From assembly GCA_003184365.1 (NCBI GenBank), contig NKYR01000039.1:186001-250000 (forward strand): 64,000 bases of DNA. The letters run 5' to 3'. This DNA is from Evernia prunastri. Its lineage: Eukaryota > Ascomycota > Lecanoromycetes > Lecanorales > Parmeliaceae. Shown here piece after piece: positions 10,078 through 19,767 of the stretch. The notes under the pieces were generated by a model. That model was not told the DNA's origin. It saw only the letters and a list, made by a program, of their open reading frames with translations, and did not search any database. The translations under genes were made by a program, and so were the position numbers. Numbering within the stretch: the stretch's first letter is position 1; every line of letters starts with the position of its first letter.

Positions 10078-10826
10078 TGTTGTAGTATTGGAAGTCAAGG
10101 CTTGTTCAATTCGGGACTTGCAATACGTCTGATCCTTCTGATGCCTGAAGTGGGGGCTGTAACGCCAGTCGCAGAGCTTGTTGCTGTTTGAGGCTTGAGA
10201 GCTCAGAGGAGCGGGTCGACGAGGATGGGATGGATTGTCTTGTTCTGTAGGAATGGATGGTGATATCTGAATGTTTGTAGTTGTGATCAAGGTATGAAGG
10301 TATGTTATAAAGGTATTATTATTATTAATTATTGTAGAAAGTTGAATTGAATTGATTGTGTTCCAGTTTATGAAACAAGCTGATATGCATACAACATACT
10401 CTCGGGATGCGGGCCCCTTCGCCAATCTTAAGCCAACGTTTCGGGATCCCTAAAAGTCCTACAGTCCTACTTGTCCCCTGAGTCTAACCCTTTATTCAGC
10501 CACGAGGCTTGACCACTTTACTTTTACTCTGCATTGCACTGCATTGCATGGCATTGCATTACATTGCAGTATATTGAAGTGTATGAGAAAACCAAGGTAC
10601 CTACTATTCGTATTTCCCTCAAGAGCAAAGACGCGTAGCTTCTTCATCTTATGATATGAGGGAATCACAATCTGCGCGCATCAGGGGCTACTCCAATGAA
10701 TTCTACAACATATCAAATTAAAGAATCCGCTCTATTCGTTCACTATCCTATCCAGAGACATGATCAACAGCTGTCAATAAATGAATCCAAGTATGAAATT
10801 GGGTATCTCTATCGACATGCTCGCAT
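10078..10826. other. Upstream region of the Arf6 gene and 3' flank of Sgf29
   Basis: About 750 bp carrying the Arf6 promoter and leader at the left and the Sgf29 3' flank at the right. A cluster of CATTGCA-like repeats lies at about 10531-10575. No other gene is supported. Confidence 0.5.
10531..10575. repeat. Imperfect GCATT/GCACT short tandem repeat
   Basis: Six to seven imperfect copies of a GCATTGCA-type pentamer to decamer follow one another (TGCATTGCACTGCATTGCAT and onward). Confidence 0.7.
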
Positions 10827-12151
10827 TTACCCCCACGCCCCCCTGACACCGCTGCTAACATCTAGGACGTATCTCCGTGCAACTTCCATCTCCTGATCTT
10901 GGTCATCCTCAAACTTCAACCTATACACATCTTTTTTGGCTCCTTTCACCTCCGCTCTGTAGAACGTAGTTGTTTCAGGATACCGAGCGAGCACCTGCTT
11001 TCCAATGGGAAAGTCTTGGAGTGGCGCATCGGGGCCAGGGATTGCGATCAAAGCTGCGGCCGTTGTCTTGTAGACTTGACCGGGAGCACCATTTTCGTCT
11101 GGCTCAGGGTCTTGCACCTCGTATCTGATCTATTGTCAGCAAAGGGCAAAAGCTGACAGGTCGCTTTCGACCAAACCTACCGTTTCTTATTGGCCACTTC
11201 AGAAATAGAAGTGATGTTGCACTGTATCCACTGACTTCCATCCTCCTTCTGCTTCGCTTGCTTATACGCAACCTCAGCCCCGACGAAAAACTTCCCTGCC
11301 CTCTCCCCGGCTGGTCCCTTGCTTCCCTCCGAACCCTCTTCCACCTTGACAATCGGCTCCTGCTTCAATTCCCTTGGGACAGATCCAGTGCGTACGCTCT
11401 TAATATCCTTGACCCTTGCGGCAGGCAAAACCACACTCGGGGAAGGAATCAGTGGAGCCGGAGAGTCTGCTGCACCGTCCGTCTCAATCTTCTGTCGCTT
11501 CACCTGACGTGATTTTGCCACTGCTTGAGGTAGCCGGACGGGCTCAGTCTCACTAGCAGATCGAAGAGCGGCCAGGATTTCGATATTCTTGATGACGTCG
11601 TTGGGCTCCTCTTTCAAGATCTTTTCCTCTTCCTCTGCCAGCCTGACTCCATCACGGTATAAACCGAGAAGCTCGTCGATTTGACTGACCGTGGGTGCTG
11701 AAACGAGCCCGCAGTCAGTACGCAAGCTATGTAAAAGATTGGCCAAAGACAGTGGACGATGTAGTTGATCTTTTGTATACGAAGAAAATAGAGAGATTTC
11801 TGGCTCATGCGAACAAATGCCATGGCAGCAACAATAATGTGACACGCGTCAGTTGCTTGTAAACGAAGAACGTAGAGCCGACTAACAGAACGATAGAAAG
11901 CAATATTATTGTGGCAAAACTCCATAGAGTCCAACCCTCAATGGAGCATAATAAAAAGAGCTCTGCAACTCACTCTTGCCCATTTTCGCCTCCATGTCGA
12001 CTTGGGCCTTCGCGACCTCGGCAGCCTTAGCATGAGTATTTCTGAGCCTTTTGATGTCTGTAACAATCTGACTCCACATATTCCGCTCTTCATGGGCATC
12101 GGTAGCATCATCTTTTGTCAAACCCCCACGAGGACGATTACGAGCCGCCAT
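10827..12151 (-). CDS. SAGA-associated factor 29 (Sgf29), tandem Tudor H3K4me reader
   Basis: This encodes Sgf29, the SAGA histone-acetyltransferase subunit that binds histone H3 methylated on Lys4 through a tandem Tudor domain. The minus-strand model has three exons: 12151-11974, 11697-11181 and 11124-10827, giving 330 residues. The N-terminal region is helical (WSQIVTDIKRLRNTHAKAAE, then SQIDELLGLYRDGVRLAEEE), as expected for the part that contacts the Ada2/Gcn5 module. A disordered middle contains KRQKIE. The C-terminal SGF29 domain begins at FFVGAEVAYKQAKQKEDGSQ and continues with WIQCNITSISE and YEVQDPEPDE, where the last splice creates the Arg-Tyr pair, then PIGKQVLARYPETTTFYRAE and YRLKFEDDQDQEMEVARRY. 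The first intron (276 bp) is long for this window and might hide an additional small exon. The gene is divergent from the mannose-6-phosphate isomerase gene, with 220 bp between start codons. Confidence 0.88.
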
Positions 12152-12371
12152 ACTGGTTAAATAAATGGAGAGAAAACAGTGGACAAGAATAGGCTTTTAC
12201 TGACTTGTAAACTGCCGTCAGGAATTAAGACTCCGGAGTTAGTGGCTTGCGCTAACTTGTAAGGCTGGATCTGCCAACATCATTTCAATGAGCAAATTGT
12301 GGTCATTCAGAGCTTCACGAAAAGGAATAGACAGTCATAACTCATAGATCACTAGACCAATAGTAAGGAAG
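12152..12371. promoter_or_regulatory. Divergent promoter region of Sgf29 and mannose-6-phosphate isomerase
   Basis: Only 220 bp separate the two start codons, so both promoters must overlap here. I see no clear TATA box or known operator in it. Confidence 0.45.
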
Positions 12372-13966
12372 ATGCAAGTTCCACTAATCCGCCTGCAATG
12401 CGGTATGCTCTTCACTTTCGCTTAGAACATCGTGGGGCTAAACCTTTACAGGAGTCAATAGCTACGAATGGGGTCTGATCAAGCCATACTTGTAGATGAT
12501 GGATCCTGCTCTAATATGAAATACAGGAAAGGTTGGGCATGAATCGGCGGCAGCCAAATTCGCGGCCGCCACTCCTTCGAACAAGCTCTCCATTGAGCAG
12601 GAGAAGCCATATTCGGAGATATGGATGGGGACGCATCCGACTCTGCCTTCCAAAGATGTTGAGACGCAGAGGAGCCTTCTTGACTTGGTTCAAGACAACC
12701 AGGTACTCATGTCCACGGAGATTAGTAAGAAATATGGCGAGAAGTTACCGTTCCTGTTCAAGGTTCTTTCAATCCGAAAAGCCTTGAGCATTCAAGCACA
12801 TCCGAACAAGAAATTGGCAGAGCAGCTTCACAAAAAGGACCCGAAGAACTATCCAGGTATGACCCGCTGGCTAGATCGCACTAATGGGTCTGATATGCCG
12901 GGATGCAGATGACAACCACAAACCCGAGATGGCTATTGCTATCACGCCTTTTGAGGGACTGTGTGGCTTCCGCCCCTTGAAAGAGATCTCACACTTTCTC
13001 TCCACAGTCCCGTCGTTACGTAGCCTTATCGGTGAATCCGCCGCTAAAGATTTCCAGAATGCTGTAAGCGGACAAGAGACATCTGACAGCGAGAAAGACG
13101 CAGAGAAGAACAAGAAAGCTCTACAAGCGGTTTTCTCCACCCTAATGAAGAGCGACAAGTCTACCGTAGCTTCCGCAGCGAAGGAGCTTGTGGCTTCCGC
13201 TGAGAAGGAAGGTGATCAGTTTGCGGGTGGCGGGGGACCTTCGAATGGAGGCAAAGAATTCGCAGACCTAGTTATCAGACAGAATGGCCAGTTTGAGGGA
13301 GACATTGGGCTCTTTGTCTTGTTTTTCCTCAACTATGTGAAGTTGGATATTGGCGAGGCTCTGTTCTTGAAAGCCGATGATATCCACGCGTACCTTAGCG
13401 GAGGTGAGTCAGACTCTGTGTCCATTCCTCGCGAAAGACATACTTGTCCTTTGTTCGAGCGGTGTACTGAGTTTTGCATGTGTGCAGACATCATCGAATG
13501 CATGGCCTCCTCCGACAACGTCGTCCGCGCCGGCTTCAGCCCCAAATTCCAAGACATCCCCACCCTAACAACGATGCTGACCTACTCCTACGCTCCCATC
13601 TCCGAGCAAAAGATGCACCCCACCGATTATCCCTACGTCACTCTCAACAGTACCGCATACTCTTCCTCGTCCTCCGCGATCCTCTATGACCCTCCCATTG
13701 AGGAGTTCAGCGTTGTGAAGACCGAGCTCAAGAAGAAAGGAGCCAAAGCTACGTTCGAAGGCATAGAGGGTCCAAGTATCCTCATCTGCACCAGTGGCGA
13801 GGGCACCATCTCCGTCGGACCGAAGACTGAGGAGGTGAAGGCAGGTTTTATTTTCTTTGTAGGTGCCACAGCGGAGTGTTCTCTCGAGAGTCAAAGCGAG
13901 GATTTCTCGACCTTCAAGGCATTCTGCGAGCTCAGTGGTAAGGAGAGTGCAAATGGAACAACTTAG
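12372..13966 (+). CDS. Mannose-6-phosphate isomerase (type I phosphomannose isomerase)
   Basis: This encodes the zinc enzyme that interconverts fructose-6-phosphate and mannose-6-phosphate in the cytosol and so feeds GDP-mannose synthesis for glycoproteins and cell wall. Five exons fit: 12372-12402, 12452-12472, 12527-12856, 12909-13403 and 13488-13966, giving 451 residues. The first junctions rebuild the family N-terminus: QCGVNSYEWGKVG. Further hallmarks are SEIWMGTHP, LSIRKALSIQAHPNKKLAEQ (zinc-ligand region), DDNHKPEMAIAITPFEGLCG, the LKADDIHAYLSGD segment and ECMASSDNVVRAGFSPKFQD near the active site. The C-terminal cupin-like part (EGTISVGPKTEEVKAGFIFF) is complete. The second exon is only 21 bases and its following intron opens with the weak donor GTCTGA, but the resulting protein matches the family without gaps, so I trust it. 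Confidence 0.92.
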
Positions 13967-14692
13967 GTTAGCAGTTAGTGCGTGGGACGAATCATGTCGC
14001 TGGAATCTCGGCTAAGGGATAGCCTACTAATAATACTTAGACGGACTTGGGCTTGATTATGATCGGATCCGGCAAAGCAAACATCTAAATGATTTTCCGT
14101 GTTAAAAAAAATCCTTCGAACTGCTATTGGTTCTCGCAGTTGGCTAGCAAGTCATTGTTCGCTGGCTTTGTTCTGCCATACTCCACCTTCGACAGGTTCA
14201 TGAGCCTTTCTGGTTTTCCTCTTCGTTTCCCCATTCGTGTCTCCGGGGGATTCATTTCGCACTCTGCAGGTCTGTGTGCCCTCCTCAGTCAAGCACACAC
14301 AATCTCGACCCTACATAGGGAGTATTAAGGCCATTGTTAGCCAGCCCAAGTTAGTTCGCCCACGTGCACAATTCTCTTTGTACTGACCATCTACACAATG
14401 GGCTTGTCAAATCTCCAGACCTCATTGTGCTATACCAACCCCACCTCCTTGTGTTCCACCCTCCCCCTATTGGCTGGATACATATACCTCCCCACAAACC
14501 CTTCTACCCATCCCATACCACCCTACCTTTCTTCCACCCCACAACCCATGAACAGGCTTGAACTTAGGGTCATTCTTCCCCGCAAAGGTGAGTAAATCTC
14601 TCCTCTCCACCCCCCACACAACCCTTCAAACCCCCAACCTCAACCCCCACCACACACCACACACCACACCACAGCAGCAAGTCCCGCCCCCC
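13967..14692. other. Intergenic region upstream of the tandem membrane-protein genes
   Basis: About 725 bp. The right half is C/A-rich with CACCACACCACA-type repeats that run into the leader of the next gene. No gene is supported here. Confidence 0.5.
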
Positions 14693-15175
14693 ATGATCCC
14701 CCTCATCTTCAAAGCAATCGGCACAACCATCGGCATCACCCTGCTGATCCTCCTCCTCCTCTACCTCATCTACGCCTGCGCGCGCCGCCACACACGCGCC
14801 GTCCCGCCACCACCACCGTCCCGACAGCGCAACGGCCGCCTGCGCAACGGACGTGGTCGGCGCGTGCGCGATGATCCCGAGAGGGGGATTCGGCACAGCG
14901 AGGCGGAGTCCGTGGACACGCTGCCGCGGTATACGCCTCGGGTTAGCAATGGTAGCAGCGGGGGAGGAGGAGGAGGAGGAGGAGGAGGAGGGGTTCTGGC
15001 GCCGGTCCAGGAGGGGGTGAAGCCGCCGCCGTATACGTTTGATGCGGTGGGGCCGGTGGGTGGGGATGGGGGTGTTGAGGGGGAAGCGCAGGGCGAGGGG
15101 GAGGGGGAGGGCGAGGGCGAGGGAGAGGCTGGGGTTGGGGTTTCGGTTCCGGATGCGGTGCATGTTGCTAAGTAG
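14693..15175 (+). CDS. Small single-pass membrane protein with PY-type motifs
   Basis: A 160-residue frame starting MIPLIFKAIGTTIG. Residues about 8-28 form one hydrophobic transmembrane helix (IGITLLILLLLYLIYACA), followed at once by Arg/His residues that would hold the C-terminal part in the cytosol. The tail contains PPPPPSRQR, an Arg-rich patch, LPRYTP at about residue 82, a poly-Gly run, KPPPYTF at about 116 and a Gly/Glu-rich repeat. LPxY and PPxY are the motifs bound by WW domains of Rsp5/Nedd4 ubiquitin ligases, so an adaptor or sorting role is possible, but that is inference. I do not recognise the family. The frame stays open upstream of the ATG only through non-ATG codons. Composition is extremely GC- and repeat-biased, which leaves some doubt. 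Confidence 0.55.
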   Translation: MIPLIFKAIGTTIGITLLILLLLYLIYACARRHTRAVPPPPPSRQRNGRLRNGRGRRVRDDPERGIRHSEAESVDTLPRYTPRVSNGSSGGGGGGGGGGGVLAPVQEGVKPPPYTFDAVGPVGGDGGVEGEAQGEGEGEGEGEGEAGVGVSVPDAVHVAK

Positions 15176-15558
15176 GCGGGGGATGCTGTGTTGAGAGGGG
15201 GGGGAGGGAGAGGGGGAGGGAGTGTTTAGGTATGTGTTTGAGGAACAGATATAGATGAAGCGAGTGTTTAGATAGGTGTTTTAAGGAACAGAGATAGATG
15301 ACTGTGGATTCAACACTTGAGTATCGATGACACGATTTTGCTTGACACAGCCCTCATGTCCTACTAGACTCGCCATCTATCCCTCATTCCTCCGCTTCCC
15401 CTTCCCCTTCCCCTTGCCCAAATCATCAACCACCCAGAACCTCCCTCACCAAACCCACCATCCCCACCACCACCAGCCACCCAGAACCCCCCTCTCGCAC
15501 TCTCTCGCAACCTCGACCCCCAACCACCCACCACCACCACACCACCCCCCACCACACC

Positions 15559-16113
15559 ATGCCTCGCCCCTCCACCCCCAAGTCCACACCCCACTCACCC
15601 CCCCTCCACACCCGCTCCAACAGCAACAGCAACAGCTGGCTCAGCAACAACTGGCTCGAACTCTACCTGCTCCTCTTCATAGTCCTAGTCTGCGTGTTGA
15701 TGCTGCTCGTGGCGAAAATCCAATACCGGCGCGGAAGTGCCGCCGCCGCCGCGGCAGCGGCAGACGGTATAGCGCTGGCCGACATGCCTGTCGACGGCGC
15801 CGGAGCCCGAAGCCACCAGCAGAGAGGGGATGGGGATGGGAATGGGAATGGGTGTGTGAGTGTCGCAACAGACGCCCATGTGGAAAAATCTCGTCCAGAA
15901 AGCCTGGAATGTGTGTCGACGACGACGAGGGTGGGGAAGCGGACTGATGATGCTGGTGGTGCTGCTGCTGAAAATGACAATGAGGACGATGATGTTCATA
16001 GCCAGCGAAGTAACGGAGCGAGTGGTCCAGCTCGGCCTTCTCGGGCTTACCAGTGCAGAGGGGAGGAGCGCTTGGACGGGATGGTTCCGGTTGAGGGGGC
16101 GGAGATGGTGTGA
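15559..16113 (+). CDS. Small single-pass membrane protein, second of a tandem pair
   Basis: A 184-residue frame. It begins with a Ser/Pro/Asn-rich 30-residue segment (TRSNSNSNSWLSNNW), then one transmembrane helix at about residues 33-53 (LYLLLFIVLVCVLMLLVAKI), then a long hydrophilic tail with an Ala run, Asn/Gly repeats and an acidic stretch (ENDNEDDDV). The layout (short N-terminus, one helix near the start, low-complexity cytosolic tail) mirrors the gene 380 bp upstream on the same strand, although the tails do not align and no PY motif is seen here. I do not recognise the family. An antisense frame of similar length overlaps it, so the strand is supported mainly by the clean hydrophobic segment and the ATG context (CACCATGCC). 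Confidence 0.45.
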   Translation: MPRPSTPKSTPHSPPLHTRSNSNSNSWLSNNWLELYLLLFIVLVCVLMLLVAKIQYRRGSAAAAAAAADGIALADMPVDGAGARSHQQRGDGDGNGNGCVSVATDAHVEKSRPESLECVSTTTRVGKRTDDAGGAAAENDNEDDDVHSQRSNGASGPARPSRAYQCRGEERLDGMVPVEGAEMV

Positions 16114-16434
16114 GTTGGAGGGGTTGGGAGCGTTCGGGGAGAGGGTGGACGAATGAATTTGTACTGGTTGTTGATGTGCTGGTTAGTATTGAGGTGGATG
16201 CTTGGGTCTTGATGGAATCATACGTGATAGCTGAGTGTGAAAGAGAGTAGATACTTGTATTGTGGACGAAGGACGACGTCGAGGTAGAGAAGAGATGATT
16301 GGTAGATAGCATAAGCGGTAGATAGCATAAGCGGTGTTGTTTGGGTGGTGGAGCAAGCGGACAGCATCTTAGCGAGCAATTGTATTGTCAACAGATTAAT
16401 TTGTCTTTCCTACTGTTACATCCATCATTGGTCA

Positions 16435-17697
16435 TCAAGGCTCGCCAGGCCAGATAGCATTCGCCAGTTCTCTCACCAGTGTCAACTTGTTGATCATATC
16501 ATGCTCCTTAATCGAATTTCCTTCTGCGTGACTTGCAAACCCACATTGCGGGCTCACACCCAGTCTCCGCAGTGCGTCTTCTCGGCTCTCGTTGTTGCCC
16601 TTGGCGACGAAGTCGGCAGCCTCATATACTCTCTTCTTCATCTCCTCGATATCTTCCATATCCGGGAATTTACTAGTGATGACACCGAGTATCACAATCT
16701 TGTGTTTCGGCAAGCTCTTCAACGGCTCGAAGCCTCCTGCTCTTGGTGTGTCGTACTCGAGATAGTATGTATCCACGTGCAGGTCCCGGAATAGCTTTTT
16801 TGCAACGCGGTCGTAGCCGCCTTCTGAGAAGTGCCGGCTGTTGACGAAGTTACCGCGACAAAGATGCACTCCCACATGCAGATCTGCGGGGCGTTTGGAG
16901 AGACACTCGTTATAGAAGTCGATGTATTCGTCGAAGGTCTGGTCTGTCGTTTTGGTATTCAAAGGGTCTTTCTTCCAGCCTTCGAGCATCTTTTCGGAGC
17001 AGAAGTAGGCAAGGTTGGGATCATCAATTTGCACGTTTCGTAGGCCATTGTCGTAGAGTATCTGTAGCTCCGTTTGGTATGCCTTTGCGATGTCCGCAAA
17101 GTACTCCTTGTCACTTGGATAGACGTCCTTGGGATAAGCTCTTCCCTCTTTGTATCTCATGTGGTACCATTCCGGTGCCGCCAAAGTGACTTTGCATTCG
17201 TGTACTCGCTCTATGGGCACAATGCTCTTCAAGTAGTTCCATTGTTCGAGGTAGGTACTTCCAACGTGTCTGATCTTGCCAGTGCATATGACGCTTTCGC
17301 CTGGCTTGTGACCAGACTCCGTGAAGGCTGCAATATCGGGCATATACATGCGAAAAATCTCGACGTCAGGGTTCTTGATCTCTTTGAAGCCTTCCAAGCC
17401 TGGAAAGAAGGTGCCCCAGAACACTGGGTGACGGTTCAGCATAGACCAAAGATTCATAGCATAGACTGGGAACGTACTATGGCGTCTATATTCCCCATCT
17501 GATATGGGATGAAAGCCCAAGTTGATTTGGGTATCAACAATTTCCTTCACGGACGTGTCTTCGATGCTTGTCAATTGCTGCTGCTGGGCTTTGCCATTGT
17601 CCAAGTCGGCTCGTGTTTTGAGAAGGCTATCATGGCGAAGGAGAGAGCCAAGATGTTCTGCTCGGAAGGGAGGGTTCCTATGAATATTGGGTGTCAT
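16435..17697 (-). CDS. MetE-like cobalamin-independent methionine synthase family protein (single catalytic domain)
   Basis: A 420-residue protein of the UROD/MetE-like superfamily that contains only the C-terminal catalytic barrel of cobalamin-independent methionine synthase, comparable to bacterial YxjG/YxjH. The zinc ligands of MetE are all visible: His and Cys in VGVHLCRGNF (about 278 and 280), Glu in YYLEYDTPR (about 314) and Cys in SPQCGFASHAEG (about 385). Other family segments are PPFRAEHLGSLLR at the N-terminus, PISDGEYRR, VTLAAPEWYH and VQIDDPNLAYFC. Because the N-terminal folate-binding barrel is missing, the methyl donor is probably not the usual polyglutamylated folate, or a partner is used; the true substrate is unknown. 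I chose the ATG at 17697; a TTG two codons upstream is not needed. An additional upstream exon cannot be excluded. Confidence 0.85.
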   Translation of the reverse strand: MTPNIHRNPPFRAEHLGSLLRHDSLLKTRADLDNGKAQQQQLTSIEDTSVKEIVDTQINLGFHPISDGEYRRHSTFPVYAMNLWSMLNRHPVFWGTFFPGLEGFKEIKNPDVEIFRMYMPDIAAFTESGHKPGESVICTGKIRHVGSTYLEQWNYLKSIVPIERVHECKVTLAAPEWYHMRYKEGRAYPKDVYPSDKEYFADIAKAYQTELQILYDNGLRNVQIDDPNLAYFCSEKMLEGWKKDPLNTKTTDQTFDEYIDFYNECLSKRPADLHVGVHLCRGNFVNSRHFSEGGYDRVAKKLFRDLHVDTYYLEYDTPRAGGFEPLKSLPKHKIVILGVITSKFPDMEDIEEMKKRVYEAADFVAKGNNESREDALRRLGVSPQCGFASHAEGNSIKEHDMINKLTLVRELANAIWPGEP

Positions 17698-19767
17698 TCT
17701 CAAGGTGGGTCGTACAGTTCTGCGCCTAGGAGTCAGTTCCGAGAGGGGACGGAAGGGGCCTCATTGGCTTACTTATAAGGGCCACAAAGTGGATTCGAAT
17801 AAGGAGATTCTTGTAGAACATGATGGGCTCTCAAGCAAACAATGGGTCAAATGGATTGAAAGACCGGCAGTGACGTTGATTTGGATTGCCGGTAGAACTG
17901 GAATGAGACGACGGCAAATTTCAAACGGGCTCCCCGCGTTTTTGATATCCGTAGGGCTGACCTGAGGGGCCAAGTCCATGCGAACAGCCAACATCCTCCT
18001 CTTCCATCTCTAATATGAGTGTCATATGTCCCTACCACCCAACGACGTAAATAGTGGGTACGACAGCCGCTCCGGCTTCAGCTCTCAATTGATGCCTTTG
18101 ATGCCATCAGTCCTCCAATGTTGCCAAGGTCCAACGCGGGACGACAGGCTTCGAGCAGCCCCTTCTACCGTAGTCTACGATCCCTCCTCTCCCGTCCCTT
18201 AGCGAAGTTTGAAGGAGCAAACAGTTTTTGACCGTTCAACTCTCAAGGATTTGCATTGGACTCTCGTGCAGTACACCGCTGTCTTCGCCTGACTGTTCAG
18301 TGGGACTATAGTCGACTTGACAGTGACCAGTCAAGTACTTCAGCCCATCTGCATCAAGGAACACGCCTCAAGGGACTTGTTTCCTCTATCATTGTGGCAT
18401 CGATCGTCAACTGATGCTACTGCTGCCATACCTATGATCAAGATCACTCTCAATTGATGGTGGTGCTGCGTGCCAAATTCTCTTTTAAAGGCTCGCAGTG
18501 GGTTCTCCATTTCTAACTTGTAAAACACGTTCTAGAGACAATGGAGACGCATGTCGTCCTTGACAGAAAGCTGAATGATATATACTCAATCTTTCACCTC
18601 GATAAAGACGACCGCAAAGCGCCAAGGCTCAGGGTATCGAGACTATGCCTATTTGCGAGATCCTGAAACAAAGTCATTCGACTCATGAAGCAATTATGTT
18701 GACGTTGAAATGGTGTGACGATGAGCAGTGGTTCTGTATGTGATGCCGCCCTAGAGTAAGGTCCAGACAGAACCCCGCACAGCGGAGTTTAAAAAAGAAG
18801 TTGCCTGCTTCGAGAATGCCAACCCTGGACAGAACACATTAGCCAATACAAGGGGGAAATGATGTTCATCGAGTCACGCTAGCTTCGAAATCCTTTGATC
18901 TATCTCCTGCTCTCTGTCGGCCTTCATCAACCAGCCAAGTCGCTTGCTTGCCTCGTCAACCGCATCAGCGACGGGTCTCAATCCTTTCAGGGAGCTGTAA
19001 GCTCAACCTCGCACCGCACATGGACAACGAGCTATCGTGATATATCATTCAGAGACGAAATAAGACTCATCTCAACCTTGCTGCTATAGAATTCTCCGTC
19101 ATACAGTCTACGAGTAATTTTGCGCGCGTATAAATTTTCTGTGCTTCGTTCAGTCTGATCGGAGCGCCCAGCTTTCATGGCAAGGCAATTTACCACAATG
19201 ACTTACTCTTGGTACCGATCACTGTTCTGTCCTAATCACACATCATGCTATGTCAATTCCTTGCCTTATAGGATTATGTAGTCATTGGAGGAATTACGAT
19301 TGCTCCTGATCCGCGTAGATCTTCAAAAGCATCAAGGAGAGCGTGAAAACCGGAGGTAATCCTGTTCCCGAAATATACAGGAAGTCTGCACTGGTTCAAA
19401 GGACAGAGGACGAGGGCAAAGAATGTGTATGGCCCAGAGTGGAGGGCAAAGAGTCAAGCATTGCGAAGAAGGAGGGTTGCTCATTCGACTCAAAGCTATT
19501 GTGGCTTGCAGTGTTGTACTCGCTAGGCTCGCTCTAGAAGCCCGACGTGCATTAGCGGCAAGTCTCCAAAGACGTCTTCAAGGACACGACTGCGTGCGAC
19601 GTCTCATTTGATAACGTAGGACCTCCAGCAACTACTATGAATGGAAGCTATAGAGATCAGCTGAACCGGCACTGCAGATCTAGAAGTTCATGATTGTCTA
19701 TAAACTCTCTCCATCCTTCAGAGAACCTGTCTATCATCACATGCTTTGCCAATATCCGAATTAAGAT
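17698..19767. other. Intergenic region, about 2.1 kb
   Basis: This lies between the start of the MetE-like gene and the start of a plus-strand membrane-protein gene, so it contains both promoters. Open frames here are short and show no recognisable domain. I see no tRNA, rRNA or repeat structure in it. Confidence 0.5.

Noticed and set aside
14570..15163. 197-codon minus-strand frame opposite the first tandem membrane-protein gene
   Set aside because: Composition is a mirror of the poly-Gly, Gly/Glu and Arg repeats. The plus-strand frame has a clean transmembrane helix and PY motifs.
15677..16312. 211-codon minus-strand frame opposite the second tandem membrane-protein gene
   Set aside because: Its sequence is Ser/His/Arg repeats mirrored from the plus-strand gene, and it has no membrane helix or domain.
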